Source of the DNA: DAIOHQ01 sp036744635 | GTDB lineage: Bacteria > Planctomycetota > Phycisphaerae > Tepidisphaerales > Tepidisphaeraceae | Assembly: GCA_036744635.1 (NCBI GenBank) | Contig: DAIOHQ010000020.1 | Coordinates: 1 to 30,955 of the forward strand | Direction of reading: 5' to 3' | Length of the DNA stretch: 30,955 nucleotides | Part shown: piece by piece, positions 22,685 to 30,416 of the stretch | Numbering within the stretch: position 1 is the stretch's first letter | Layout: the number at the start of each line of letters is the position of its first letter | Program-made: the position numbers and the translations under genes | Notes under the pieces: model-generated | The model's input: only the letters and a program-made list of their open reading frames with translations | Database searches by the model: none | What the model was told of the DNA's origin: nothing

Positions 22685-22928
22685 CGATCGCTCCTAATTG
22701 CTGTCGCCAAGCGGCCAGCCGAAGTTCGACATCCGCTGCGGTCCTGACGCCAGCGCTTTTTCGCAAGTGTTGAATTTAAACGATCCACGTTTCCACTTCG
22801 GTGCGCCAGTGCGCTGCCGACACCGAATGCAACTGCTGCTGTATTTTAGCAAGATGCTCATCTATTTTCTTGGACAATCCATTTATCCGCCGTATTGTTT
22901 GCTTGCGTGTAAGCCCCATTGCCCGCAT
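22668..22928 (-). pseudogene. Small coiled-coil protein gene interrupted by one TAA
   Basis: From ATG 22928 the frame reads MRAMGLTRKQTIRRINGLSK and continues to VETWIV (50 residues), then TAA (22776-22778). It resumes immediately in the same frame with IQHLRKSAGVRTAADVELRL and AAWRQQLGAIDDSLR, ending at 22668 with a 17-nt overlap with the next gene. Both parts have the same helical, coiled-coil style, so the TAA looks like a nonsense change (for example CAA to TAA) or a sequence error. The 50-residue upper part alone could be made; TTGGAATAGG precedes its start. Function unknown. Confidence 0.55.
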
Positions 22929-22951
22929 CCTATTCCAAGTTGCTCGAGGCG

Positions 22952-23908
22952 TCACTCCATTGTCATGATGACTTTCAACACCCCCGGCCGATTGGCCAGG
23001 TCCATTGCCTCCACGCCTTGCTCGATTTTCATGCGGCGGTGGATGAAGCTGACGACGTCGATGGACTTTTCCGCCAGGGCGCGGATGGCTTCGCGGAAGG
23101 GGCCGCAGCGGCTGCCGATTACGGTGATTTCGTCGATGACCAGCGGGGCGAGATTGAGCGCTTTGCCGGCCGCGACGGTGCTTTTCAGCACGATCGTTCC
23201 GCGCGGGCGGACCATCTGCATGGCCAGCTCGAAGCCGGCGGCGCTGCCGGTGCAATCAACCACCACATCCTGGTCGTGGCGCGGCAGGATGTCGTTGAGG
23301 GAGCGGGATCGGATCGACCATTTTTCGCAGAGCGCCATCTTGTCGGCGTGCTTGCCGATCATGCGCACGGGGCAGCCGGCATTGCGGAGCACCTGCACGA
23401 CTAAGAGACCGAGCCGGCCGTCGCCGAGGACGGTGATCCATTTGCGCCCGTCGACGCTGATCTGCTTGAGGATTTGAAACGCCGCCGCCAGTGGCTCGAT
23501 GAAGACGGCCTGATCGTTGTCGATGGTGTCGGGGAGGATGTGGAGATTGACTGCCGGCAGGCGCAGAAAGTCGGCGAAGGCGCCATCGTGATCGAGAATG
23601 CCAAGCACCGAGCGCTGGCGGCAATGGCTGGAGAGGCCGGAGAGGCACAGGTCGCAACGGCCGCAGACGATGTTGATTTCGCCGCAGACGCGCTTGCCGA
23701 TCAGGCTCTTTTCCGGCGAATCGACGACGTCCGCGACGAATTCATGGCCAAGCGTTCCTCGAAAGCCCATGTAGCCGCGGGTGATTTCCAGGTCGGTCGA
23801 GCAAATGCCGGCCTGGCGGACGCGCAGGAGGGTGTCGCCATCCGTTATCGCCGGCTCGGGATGGCGCGGGCGAAAGGAAAGGGATTGGTCGAAGACGAGG
23901 GCTCGCAT
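22952..23908 (-). CDS. Zinc-dependent medium-chain alcohol dehydrogenase
   Basis: A 318-residue MDR dehydrogenase. The catalytic zinc ligands are Cys36 (GICSTD) and His55-Glu56 (GHEF). Structural zinc is held by Cys82, Cys85, Cys88 and Cys96 (CGRCDLC...C). The cofactor domain has VLGDGRLGLLVVQV, with Asp replacing the middle-Gly neighbour of the usual GxGxxG. The lack of long insertions suggests a threonine/sorbitol dehydrogenase-like subgroup acting on a secondary alcohol; substrate unknown. The length is slightly short for the family (~340). The ATG at 23908 has no clear ribosome-binding site. The interrupted coiled-coil gene follows 23 nt after the stop. Confidence 0.93.
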   Translation of the reverse strand: MRALVFDQSLSFRPRHPEPAITDGDTLLRVRQAGICSTDLEITRGYMGFRGTLGHEFVADVVDSPEKSLIGKRVCGEINIVCGRCDLCLSGLSSHCRQRSVLGILDHDGAFADFLRLPAVNLHILPDTIDNDQAVFIEPLAAAFQILKQISVDGRKWITVLGDGRLGLLVVQVLRNAGCPVRMIGKHADKMALCEKWSIRSRSLNDILPRHDQDVVVDCTGSAAGFELAMQMVRPRGTIVLKSTVAAGKALNLAPLVIDEITVIGSRCGPFREAIRALAEKSIDVVSFIHRRMKIEQGVEAMDLANRPGVLKVIMTME

Positions 23909-23993
23909 GATGGTGGTGCGGTTACTCCAGAGCTAATCCCGCACGTACAGAGCGTCAGAAAAGTCGTGTCACGTCTGCGCCGTCATTCCAGCT

Positions 23994-24103
23994 CCTCTCC
24001 TGGTACTCCGGAAGAGGTTGGGTGAGGGTTTGCGCAATTGCTGCTCATCTTTCCGGGCGGAATCACCCTCATCCCCGCCTTCTCCCGGAGTACCAGGAGA
24101 AGG
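23994..24103. repeat. Imperfect inverted repeat containing CCGGAGTACC
   Basis: Left arm 23994-24029 (CCTCTCCTGGTACTCCGG, then GTGAGGGT) and right arm 24065-24103 (ACCCTCATCC to AGTACCAGGAGAAGG) are imperfect complements of about 36 bp. The core CCGGAGTACC is shared with the elements inside the kinase and CHAD genes. It lies between the alcohol dehydrogenase and lipoprotein genes, where nothing else is seen. Confidence 0.75.
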
Positions 24104-24161
24104 GGTAGCTGATTGCAGGTGACAAGACTTATCTGATTCACTATACATGCGACCTGTGCGT

Positions 24162-24950
24162 TCAACTGAACGGCGTGCGCTCGGTCGTCAGGTATCCCAG
24201 CCAGGCGGACTGGTCGTACTTGTAATCGTGGCCGGTCATGAGGCGGAGGCTGTAGCGGGCCTGCCAGGAGACGCCGAAGTCGCGATCCTGCAGCACGCGA
24301 ATCAGGGCCTGCGCCACCTCGCTGGTGGGAAAATTCCGCAGGGCATCGGCCGCGGCGATGCGCACATCCTTGCTCTCCTGCTCGTTGGACAGGTGTTTTA
24401 CCAGCGGAGTGATGGCACGCGGATCGGGCACGTTGGCCAGCCCCTTGGCCGCCTCGAGCCGAACCAGGTCGTTGGGGTCTTCCAACTGGGTGAGAAACAT
24501 GTCGATGGCGCGGGTGTCCCGCGAGCGGTTGAGCGCCCGCAGCGCCGCCGCCCGCACCGTGTAGTCTTCATCTCCCACGGAAATCTGCTCGAAGCGGCGG
24601 GTATAGGGGGCGTTGCGGCCGTAGTTGCGATCGACCAGCCAGAAGATGCCCTGGCGGCGATTGTCCGGAGAATTGGGGTCTTCCAGATTGTGCGCTGCGA
24701 TAGTCGGCTTGTCGCCAAGCCAGAATTTCACCTGCCGCACCGGAGCGGTGACCAGCACATCCCACACCTGCTTGCCGATGCCGCGCTCGCTCCTGGTGGC
24801 GGATTCGCCGATCAGGCGGCGGCGGTTGGCTTCCTTCAATTCCTGCCACTGCGTGTGATTCAAGACCTTAGGCTCGGATGGTCGCTGGGCGCGGTGACAG
24901 CCGGCCAGCAGCATCGCCATCATCATGATGCACAAGCTCATCCGCCGCAT
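24162..24950 (-). CDS. HEAT-repeat lipoprotein
   Basis: A 262-residue protein. The N-terminus MRRMSLCIMMMAMLLAGC is a lipoprotein signal with lipobox LAGC, so the mature protein is lipid-anchored at Cys18. The middle has VKFWLGDKPTIAAHN. The C-terminal ~130 residues are three or four HEAT-type helical repeats: EDYTVRAAALRALNRSRDTR, DLVRLEAAKGLANVPDPR and KDVRIAAADALRNFP. Such repeats bind other proteins. The start at 24950 is chosen over 24962 and 24974 because GCGAGGAT lies 4-8 nt upstream and it gives a compact signal peptide. Standalone gene; partner unknown. Confidence 0.88.
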   Translation of the reverse strand: MRRMSLCIMMMAMLLAGCHRAQRPSEPKVLNHTQWQELKEANRRRLIGESATRSERGIGKQVWDVLVTAPVRQVKFWLGDKPTIAAHNLEDPNSPDNRRQGIFWLVDRNYGRNAPYTRRFEQISVGDEDYTVRAAALRALNRSRDTRAIDMFLTQLEDPNDLVRLEAAKGLANVPDPRAITPLVKHLSNEQESKDVRIAAADALRNFPTSEVAQALIRVLQDRDFGVSWQARYSLRLMTGHDYKYDQSAWLGYLTTERTPFS

Positions 24951-24993
24951 GAATCCTCGCATATCTTTTTGCAATGCACGCTAAATAGACGTT

Positions 24994-25276
24994 CGTGATT
25001 CTCGGTAGTGGGTCAGTTTGGGTGCCACAACTCAGCGTACTCGCAGACCTGTGTCTTACTACGTTGCTACGCGGCACAGGTCTCGGAGTACCGCGACCTG
25101 TGGCACCCAGAAATTTCAAACTGACCCATTACCTGATTCTCGAACACCTTGCAAAACCAAAGGGTTGTCATGCTGAGCGTACTCGCGAAGCATCTGGCCG
25201 CGAACTTGGGGACCAGATCCTTCGCCGAGTACGGCTCAGGATGACAGCCTGCTCGCCAGAGTATTCGAGAATCACG
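24994..25276. repeat. Composite inverted-repeat element with 11-bp ends
   Basis: Bounded by CGTGATTCTCG (24994-25004) and CGAGAATCACG (25266-25276), perfect complements. Inside are two nested palindromes. Module A has arms 25010-25029 (GGGTCAGTTTGGGTGCCACA) and 25099-25127, enclosing a second imperfect arm pair around GACCTGTG/CACAGGTC. Module B has arms 25166-25197 (TGTCATGCTGAGCG and on) and 25213-25246 (to CTCAGGATGACA). No gene is present; this fills the gap between the lipoprotein and murI. It resembles a small non-autonomous repeat element. Confidence 0.75.
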
Positions 25277-25285
25277 GTCGCTCAT

Positions 25286-26155
25286 TTAACTGGCCGCCCG
25301 CAGTGCGACGCTGGTCCGCATGTCATACAGCAGGTCCGGCAACACCAGCGTTGGCTGCGGAATGCTTTCGCCGAGGAAGCGCGGGCTCAGTCGGGCGAAT
25401 CGGACGGGGTCGTCGGTGACGAAGCAGTGAACGCGTCCGCCGCTGCCGGCCAGGCCGCTGCGCAACATTCCGCCGGCCGCCAGCCTGCGCCCGACATCTT
25501 GGGCGCATTGCTCGGCCGAGTCAATCACGGCGGTATCGCCGCCGAGCATCGCGGCGATCAGGTTCTTGTAGATCGGATAATGCGTGCATCCGAGCACCAG
25601 CACGTCGAGGCCGCGCTGGATCAGCGGCTGCAAATACTGCTGCAGCGCCAGGCACACGAGCGGATCGTTTTCATCCCGGCCATCCTCGATAATCGGCACG
25701 AGCAGGGGGGTTGGGCGCAGAATCAGCCGGGCGCGGTTGCGGCGGCGGTGGATGGCCTGCTCATACGCCTTGGAACGAATGGTGGCCTCGGTGGCGAGAA
25801 TGCCAATCACCGGGAATTGTTTCGCTCCCGCGGCGGCCACGGCCGCCTTGGCGCCTGGCTCAACCACGCCGCTGATGGAAAGGTTCGGATAGGCAAGCCG
25901 GATGGCCGGCAGCGCCAGCGCGGTTGCGGTATTGCAGGCGATCACCACGTGCTTGGGCTCGAAAGGCATCAGGTAGGAAATGATCTGCTGCACGAAGGCG
26001 GTGACGGTTTCGGTGCTCTTGGCGCCATAGGGCAGGCGGGCGGTGTCGCCGAAGTAGATGATGTCCTCGTGCGGCATGGCGCTGCGGAGCGCCTTGACGA
26101 CGGTCAGGCCGCCCAAGCCGCTGTCGAGCACTACGATGGGGGAGGTTGAAGGCAA
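25286..26155 (-). CDS. murI: Glutamate racemase
   Basis: Interconverts L- and D-glutamate in the cytosol, supplying D-Glu for peptidoglycan. The 289 residues show DSGLGGLTVV (11-20), GDTARLPYG (36-44), the first catalytic cysteine in CNTATA (Cys74), the ETEATIRS-type segment LATEATIRSKAY, PLLVPIIEDG and the second catalytic cysteine in GCTHYP (Cys190). The start is TTG at 26155: no ATG or GTG exists between it and DSGLGG, and the length matches the family. The C-terminus is ~20 residues longer than in short racemases. Transcribed divergently from the response regulator. Confidence 0.95.
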   Translation of the reverse strand: MPSTSPIVVLDSGLGGLTVVKALRSAMPHEDIIYFGDTARLPYGAKSTETVTAFVQQIISYLMPFEPKHVVIACNTATALALPAIRLAYPNLSISGVVEPGAKAAVAAAGAKQFPVIGILATEATIRSKAYEQAIHRRRNRARLILRPTPLLVPIIEDGRDENDPLVCLALQQYLQPLIQRGLDVLVLGCTHYPIYKNLIAAMLGGDTAVIDSAEQCAQDVGRRLAAGGMLRSGLAGSGGRVHCFVTDDPVRFARLSPRFLGESIPQPTLVLPDLLYDMRTSVALRAAS

Positions 26156-26221
26156 GAGAGTCGCTCAAAAAGAATCGCACGTGCAGGATGGATCGACTGT
26201 GGCGGAACCCCGATCCCGTGC

Positions 26222-26263
26222 TACAATTGATCGAAGGTCCGGTGGAAATGTTATCGGACCTTC
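26222..26263 (+). promoter_or_regulatory. Putative -10 box and leader hairpin of the response-regulator gene
   Basis: TACAAT at 26222-26227 (context GCTACAATTG) resembles a -10 box, without a good -35. Just downstream GAAGGTCCG (26233-26241) pairs with CGGACCTTC (26255-26263) around a 13-nt loop, which would lie in an ~90-nt 5' leader. Confidence 0.35.
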
Positions 26264-26324
26264 GCCGCAGACCCCTTTACTTTTCCCAGGCCCACAGCAA
26301 GGTTTGGCAATTCGGAGATTGGCT

Positions 26325-26720
26325 ATGAGCAATTTGGATGGAAAACGCGTTTTGATCGTGGACGATGATTCGGACATCATTTCCAGCATTCAGGCGGCCT
26401 TCGAGCCGACCGGCGCGGTGATCGAAACCGCCAGCAACGGCAACAAGGCGGTGGAACTGGCCGAGAAGAGCCAGCCGGACCTGGTGGTGCTGGACATGAT
26501 GCTGCCCGGGCGGAGCGGGTTTCTGGTGCTGGAGAAAATCAAGGCCAAGAAGCCGCGCGGCGGCAAGCCGTTTGTGATCATGATTACGGGGAATCAGGGG
26601 GCGCGGCACAAGATGTATGCCGAGAGCCTGGGGGTAAGCGAGTACCTCCACAAGCCGGTGAAGATGGACAAGCTGATCACGACGGCGGAGAGGTTGCTGG
26701 CGCCGGCGCCGACGGCGTGA
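26325..26720 (+). CDS. Single-domain response regulator
   Basis: A 131-residue receiver with no output domain. The acidic pocket is VDDDSD (Asp13-Asp14-Asp15), the phosphoacceptor Asp57 lies in VVLDMMLPGRSG, the switch Thr88 in IMITGN, and Lys110 in LHKPVK; all are intact. Being CheY/Spo0F-like, it must act through protein contacts; a phosphorelay with one of the orphan kinases of this window is possible but not shown. GGAG precedes the ATG at 26325 by 6-8 nt. The membrane-protein gene follows 25 nt after its stop. Confidence 0.93.
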   Translation: MSNLDGKRVLIVDDDSDIISSIQAAFEPTGAVIETASNGNKAVELAEKSQPDLVVLDMMLPGRSGFLVLEKIKAKKPRGGKPFVIMITGNQGARHKMYAESLGVSEYLHKPVKMDKLITTAERLLAPAPTA

Positions 26721-26745
26721 GGGGCAACGCTTACGGGGAGCATGG

Positions 26746-27237
26746 ATGGATCCGATCGAGCTGCCACCGCTGGCGTACCGAACGGTTACGGCAGTTGATG
26801 CGCAGTCTCGACAATGGCGGTCGTTGTGTCGGGTTGCGAGTATCGTTGCCGTCATCTTTGGATTGCTGAGGTTCGGAGACGGTTACGGGCCATTTTTCTA
26901 CTGGGACGTGCTGTGGCGCGGCTCGGACATCCTGTCCGGCAAGCAGTTGGTTCAGCTCTCGATGCTTCCCCTCGCGATGGCCGTTGTGGTGTTCGGCGCG
27001 GCCAGCATTGCGATGGCGACGTGGGCGCGCCGGCCTCTGTTGTGGTGTTTGCTTCTGATCTCGACGATAGGGCCTTTTCTGGACTTGTGGGATATGGACT
27101 TGCAGATTGACTGGCACGCGCATCCACTTCGCTGGCAGTTCAATGCGTTGATGTACGAGCTCCGGCCACTACTTACAAATTACCTGCCGGTGATCCTTAT
27201 ATACGCTGTGCTGCGGCGGCCGGTGTTGCGAATCTGA
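26746..27237 (+). CDS. Polytopic membrane protein of unknown function
   Basis: A 163-residue protein with about four hydrophobic segments: 29-43 (CRVASIVAVIFGLLRF), 70-92 (QLSMLPLAMAVVVFGAASIA), 97-110 (LLWCLLLISTIGPFL) and 145-156 (YLPVILIYAVL). A short soluble loop DLWDMDLQIDWHAHPLRW precedes the last one. GGGGAG lies 5 nt before the ATG at 26746, and another ATG four bases earlier is out of frame. No family recognised. It may share a transcript with the response regulator upstream. Confidence 0.7.
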   Translation: MDPIELPPLAYRTVTAVDAQSRQWRSLCRVASIVAVIFGLLRFGDGYGPFFYWDVLWRGSDILSGKQLVQLSMLPLAMAVVVFGAASIAMATWARRPLLWCLLLISTIGPFLDLWDMDLQIDWHAHPLRWQFNALMYELRPLLTNYLPVILIYAVLRRPVLRI

Positions 27238-27247
27238 AGGGGGCGTC

Positions 27248-27276
27248 TTGCATTTTGTAGGGGACTCCCCTATTGT
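27248..27276 (+). promoter_or_regulatory. Candidate rpsO promoter overlapping a palindrome
   Basis: TTGCAT (27248-27253), 17 nt, TATTGT (27271-27276). The palindrome TAGGGG-ACT-CCCCTA (27258-27272) fills the spacer and touches the -10 box, as an operator would; it could instead be an RNA hairpin. The ~110-nt leader to rpsO leaves room for S15 autoregulation. Confidence 0.35.
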
Positions 27277-27385
27277 TTGGCCTTGTTCCGGCCGCGCGTG
27301 CGGCGGAGAAACCTTAATATGACCGGCATGTCGGCGGCATCTGTGTGGTGCGTCTGCTGGCGGCTTGGTGTCGAGGAGTTTGTTG

Positions 27386-27655
27386 ATGGCCATCACCGGC
27401 GAAGAAAAGACGAAGATTCTCACGGATTTCAGGACGCACGATAAAGACACGGGATCTCCGGAAGTGCAGATCGCACTGCTTACCAACCGGATCAACGAAT
27501 TGCGGGCGCATTTTGATGCCCACAAGAAAGACCACGCTTCGCGGCGGGGGCTGTTGAAGCTGGTCAGCCGGCGAAACAGCCTGCTGAAGTACCTGACCCG
27601 CGAAGACCGGGCGCGATACCAGACGATTATCGCACGCCTGGGACTGCGAAAATAA
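27386..27655 (+). CDS. rpsO: 30S ribosomal protein S15
   Basis: An 89-residue RNA-binding protein of the small subunit, binding the central domain of 16S rRNA; the length is exactly that of the family. Hallmarks include the N-terminal KILTDFRTHDKDTGSPEVQI, LTNRINELRAHF, HKKDHASRRGLLKLVSRRNS and LLKYL. GAGGAG lies 8-9 nt upstream of the ATG at 27386; an upstream in-frame start would add seven unconserved residues. A strong intrinsic terminator follows, and pnp is downstream, the common bacterial order. Confidence 0.97.
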   Translation: MAITGEEKTKILTDFRTHDKDTGSPEVQIALLTNRINELRAHFDAHKKDHASRRGLLKLVSRRNSLLKYLTREDRARYQTIIARLGLRK

Positions 27656-27667
27656 TTGGAACACCCG

Positions 27668-27699
27668 AAGGACCGAACGCGAAAGCTTCGGTCCTTTTC
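27668..27699 (+). terminator. Intrinsic terminator after rpsO
   Basis: AAGGACCGAA (27668-27677) pairs with TTCGGTCCTT (27687-27696), a 10-bp stem with a 9-nt loop; the stem ends in TTTT. It begins 12 nt after the rpsO stop. Confidence 0.85.
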
Positions 27700-27971
27700 G
27701 TGTATGTACCCTTTGTTTGGGGCCTTCTCCTGCTCAACTCCATGGCCTCGGCGTTGACGACACGAGCAGCCCCCAAGAGCCACAGATGCACAAACCCGGA
27801 TACTGAATTTGGATTTGCTTTCGTAGCACGGGCGTCTCGCCCGTGTCCTGGCTAAGGAACACGGGCGAGACGCCCGTGCTACGAAGACTGATCCAGCGCC
27901 AATTCACTATCTGGATTTGTCCATCTGTGGCCAACTTTACCTTTCTATGAGGCCATTGAGGACTATCGTTC
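27700..27971. other. rpsO-pnp intergenic region
   Basis: No gene. The only structure seen is the perfect hairpin at 27820-27885. A GAGGA about 10 nt before the pnp ATG is the likely ribosome-binding site. No confident pnp promoter was identified. Confidence 0.6.
27820..27885. repeat. Perfect 27-bp inverted repeat (REP-like)
   Basis: TTCGTAGCACGGGCGTCTCG... (27820-27846) is fully complementary to 27859-27885, with a 12-nt loop. The arms also contain the smaller palindrome CGGGCGTCTCGCCCG. The motif GTAGCACGGGCGTCTCGCCC is, from memory, frequent in planctomycete intergenic DNA. If transcribed, it would form a very stable RNA hairpin upstream of pnp. Confidence 0.9.
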
Positions 27972-30317
27972 ATGCAATCCATCCGAGTTGAGCGCCAGAT
28001 CGGCGGGCGGACCCTCTCCATCGAGACGGGCACGTTCGCGAAGCTGGCCGACGGCGCTGTTACCGTGCAGTACGCCGATACCGTCGTTTTCGGCGCGGTT
28101 GTCCGCGCCAACCCGCGCGAAGGAATCGATTTCTTCCCGCTGCAGGTGGACTACCGCGAGCGCCGCGCCGCCGCCGGAAAATTTCCCGGCGGCTTCATGA
28201 AGCGCGAAGGCCGCCCGACCACAAAGGAAATCCTGACCGCCCGCCTGATCGACCGTCCGTTGCGGCCGCTGTTCCCCAAAGGATTCATGGATGAGGTGCA
28301 GGTTCACCTCAACGTGCTGGCCGCCGATCAGCAGAACGATCCGGACATTCTCGCCGGCATCGCCGCCAGCTCGGCCATCGCCATCAGCGACATTCCCTTC
28401 ATCACGCCGATCGCGCACGTGCGCGTCGGCCGGATCAACAACGAATTTATTCTGAATCCCACGCAGGAACAGCTCGAATACAGCGAGTTTGACCTGGTGG
28501 TGGCCGGCACCAAGCACTTCGTCAACATGATCGAAGTGGGCGCCCGCGAGAGCAATGAAGATGTGATCGCCGACGCCATCGAGTTTGGCCACAAGGCGAT
28601 CGTCGAGATCGTGGGGATGATCGAGGAGCTTCAGAAGAAGTCTCCCCCCCGCGAAAAGATTGGCAACATCAAGGCCCCCGAGCCGGGCTTCGTGGACAGC
28701 ATCCGCGCCCGGGTCACCGACAAGATTCGCGAAGTCAAAGGCAAGCCGGGCAAGGCCGACCGGTCGGATGCCGTCAAGCAGATTCTCGCGGATTTGCTCG
28801 AAGAGATGGCGCCGACCGTCACCGATCCCAACGCCAGCTATCAGACGATCATTGGCACCCGCGACGAGCAGAAGAAGATCCGCAGCGTCTTCTCCGACGT
28901 GGAGGAGCAGATCACCCGCGAGGCGATTTTGAACGGCGTCCGTCCCGATGGCCGCGACTACGAGACCATCCGCCCGATCACCTGCCAAGTTGGATTCCTG
29001 CCGCGCGTACACGGCTCGGCGGTATTCAGCCGCGGCGAGACCCAGGCGATGTGCACCATCACCCTCGGCACCAGCTCGGATGAGCAGCTCGTCGATGGGC
29101 TGATCGAGGAGTACAGCCAGAAGTTCATGCTGCACTACAATTTCCCGAGCTACAGCGTCGGCGAAGTGCGGCCGATCCGCGGCCCGGGCCGGCGCGAGAT
29201 CGGACATGGCGCCCTGGCCGAGCGGGCGCTGATCGCGGTGCTGCCGGGCGTTGAGGTGTTCCCGTACACCGTTCGCGTCATCAGCGACATCCTGGAATCC
29301 AACGGATCGAGCTCGATGGCTTCGGCCTGCGGAGGCTCATTGGCGCTGATGGATGCCGGCGTGCCGATCACCAAGCCGGTGGCCGGAATTTCCGTCGGCC
29401 TGGTCAAGGAAGGCGACCGCACCGCGCTGCTCACCGACATCATCGGCGAGGAAGATCACTTCGGCGACATGGATTTCAAGGTCTGCGGCACGCGCGATGG
29501 CATCACGGCCATACAGCTCGACATCAAGACCGAAGGCATCGATCACGAGATCATCCGCAAGACGCTGCACCGGGCCAAGTCGGCGCGGATGGTGATCCTG
29601 GCGAAGATGGCCGAGACGCTGCCGGCGCCGCGGCCGGAAATCAGCAAGTTCGCCCCGCGCCTGCTTACGATCAAGATCGACCCCGAGAAGATCGGCAAAG
29701 TCATCGGGCCGGGCGGCAAGAACATCAAGCGCATCCAGGAGGAGACAGGCGCCCAGATCGACATCGAGGACGACGGCACGGTCTACATCTCCGCGGTGGA
29801 CGGCGCGGCGGCGGAGAAGTGCCGCGATATCGTCGAGGCCATGACCGCCGAGGTGAAGGTCGGCAAGATCTACAACGGCACGGTCGTCTCGATCAAGGAA
29901 TTCGGGGCGTTCATTGAGATCGCGCCGGAGACCGATGGCCTGTGCCACGTCAGCGAGCTGTCGGATAGGTACGTCGACCAGGTCACCGACTTCGTGAACA
30001 TGGGCGATGAGGTGAAGGTGAAGGTGCTGCTGATCGACGACCAGGGCCGCATCAAGCTCTCCCGCAAGGCGGCGATGCGCGAGCTGGGCGAGAGCGATCC
30101 CGAGCCGGTCCACAGCGGCGGCGATGAAGGCGGCGGAGGCGGCGGAGGCGGCGAAAACATCGGCGACCGCAACGCCCCCCATGGAGATCGCGGCGGCGAC
30201 CGAGGCGGCCGCGGTGGTGATCGTGGTGGCCGCGGCGGCGGCGGAGGCCGTGGCGGTGACCGCGGCGGCCGAGGCGGAGGTGATCGTGGACCGCGGCGCG
30301 AACCACCCCCGCGCTGA
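27972..30317 (+). CDS. pnp: Polyribonucleotide nucleotidyltransferase (PNPase) with RGG-rich tail
   Basis: Degrades RNA 3'-to-5' by phosphorolysis, normally as a trimer in RNA turnover. Domains in order: first RNase PH domain (to ~140; FFPLQVDYRERRAAAGKFPG), helical linker domain, second RNase PH domain (~330-540; SDILESNGSSSMASACGGSL, the active-site region), KH domain with GKVIGPGGKNIKRIQEETGA near 575, and S1 domain about 630-700 (GTVVSIKEFGAFIEI). The protein is 781 residues against ~700 usually. The extra ~70 residues are almost only Gly, Arg and Asp (GDRGGRGGDRGGRGG). The ATG at 27972 gives the family N-terminus. Confidence 0.97.
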   Translation: MQSIRVERQIGGRTLSIETGTFAKLADGAVTVQYADTVVFGAVVRANPREGIDFFPLQVDYRERRAAAGKFPGGFMKREGRPTTKEILTARLIDRPLRPLFPKGFMDEVQVHLNVLAADQQNDPDILAGIAASSAIAISDIPFITPIAHVRVGRINNEFILNPTQEQLEYSEFDLVVAGTKHFVNMIEVGARESNEDVIADAIEFGHKAIVEIVGMIEELQKKSPPREKIGNIKAPEPGFVDSIRARVTDKIREVKGKPGKADRSDAVKQILADLLEEMAPTVTDPNASYQTIIGTRDEQKKIRSVFSDVEEQITREAILNGVRPDGRDYETIRPITCQVGFLPRVHGSAVFSRGETQAMCTITLGTSSDEQLVDGLIEEYSQKFMLHYNFPSYSVGEVRPIRGPGRREIGHGALAERALIAVLPGVEVFPYTVRVISDILESNGSSSMASACGGSLALMDAGVPITKPVAGISVGLVKEGDRTALLTDIIGEEDHFGDMDFKVCGTRDGITAIQLDIKTEGIDHEIIRKTLHRAKSARMVILAKMAETLPAPRPEISKFAPRLLTIKIDPEKIGKVIGPGGKNIKRIQEETGAQIDIEDDGTVYISAVDGAAAEKCRDIVEAMTAEVKVGKIYNGTVVSIKEFGAFIEIAPETDGLCHVSELSDRYVDQVTDFVNMGDEVKVKVLLIDDQGRIKLSRKAAMRELGESDPEPVHSGGDEGGGGGGGGENIGDRNAPHGDRGGDRGGRGGDRGGRGGGGGRGGDRGGRGGGDRGPRREPPPR

Positions 30318-30356
30318 GCCGAGCGGGCCAGCACATGGCATGTAGAAGTCTTATCA

Positions 30357-30388
30357 AACAAGGGCGACCAATTCCGGTCGCCCTTGTT
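30357..30388 (+). terminator. Intrinsic terminator after pnp
   Basis: AACAAGGGCGACC (30357-30369) pairs with GGTCGCCCTTGTT (30376-30388) around AATTCC, followed by CTTATTT. It also faces the convergent minus-strand gene ending at 30417 and could serve both. Confidence 0.85.
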
Positions 30389-30416
30389 CTTATTTCACCT
30401 GTACTTCATAGACGTT

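Noticed and set aside
27963..29207. 414-codon minus-strand frame over pnp
   Set aside because: Shadow of a highly conserved gene; repetitive Asp/Leu/Val composition with no domain.
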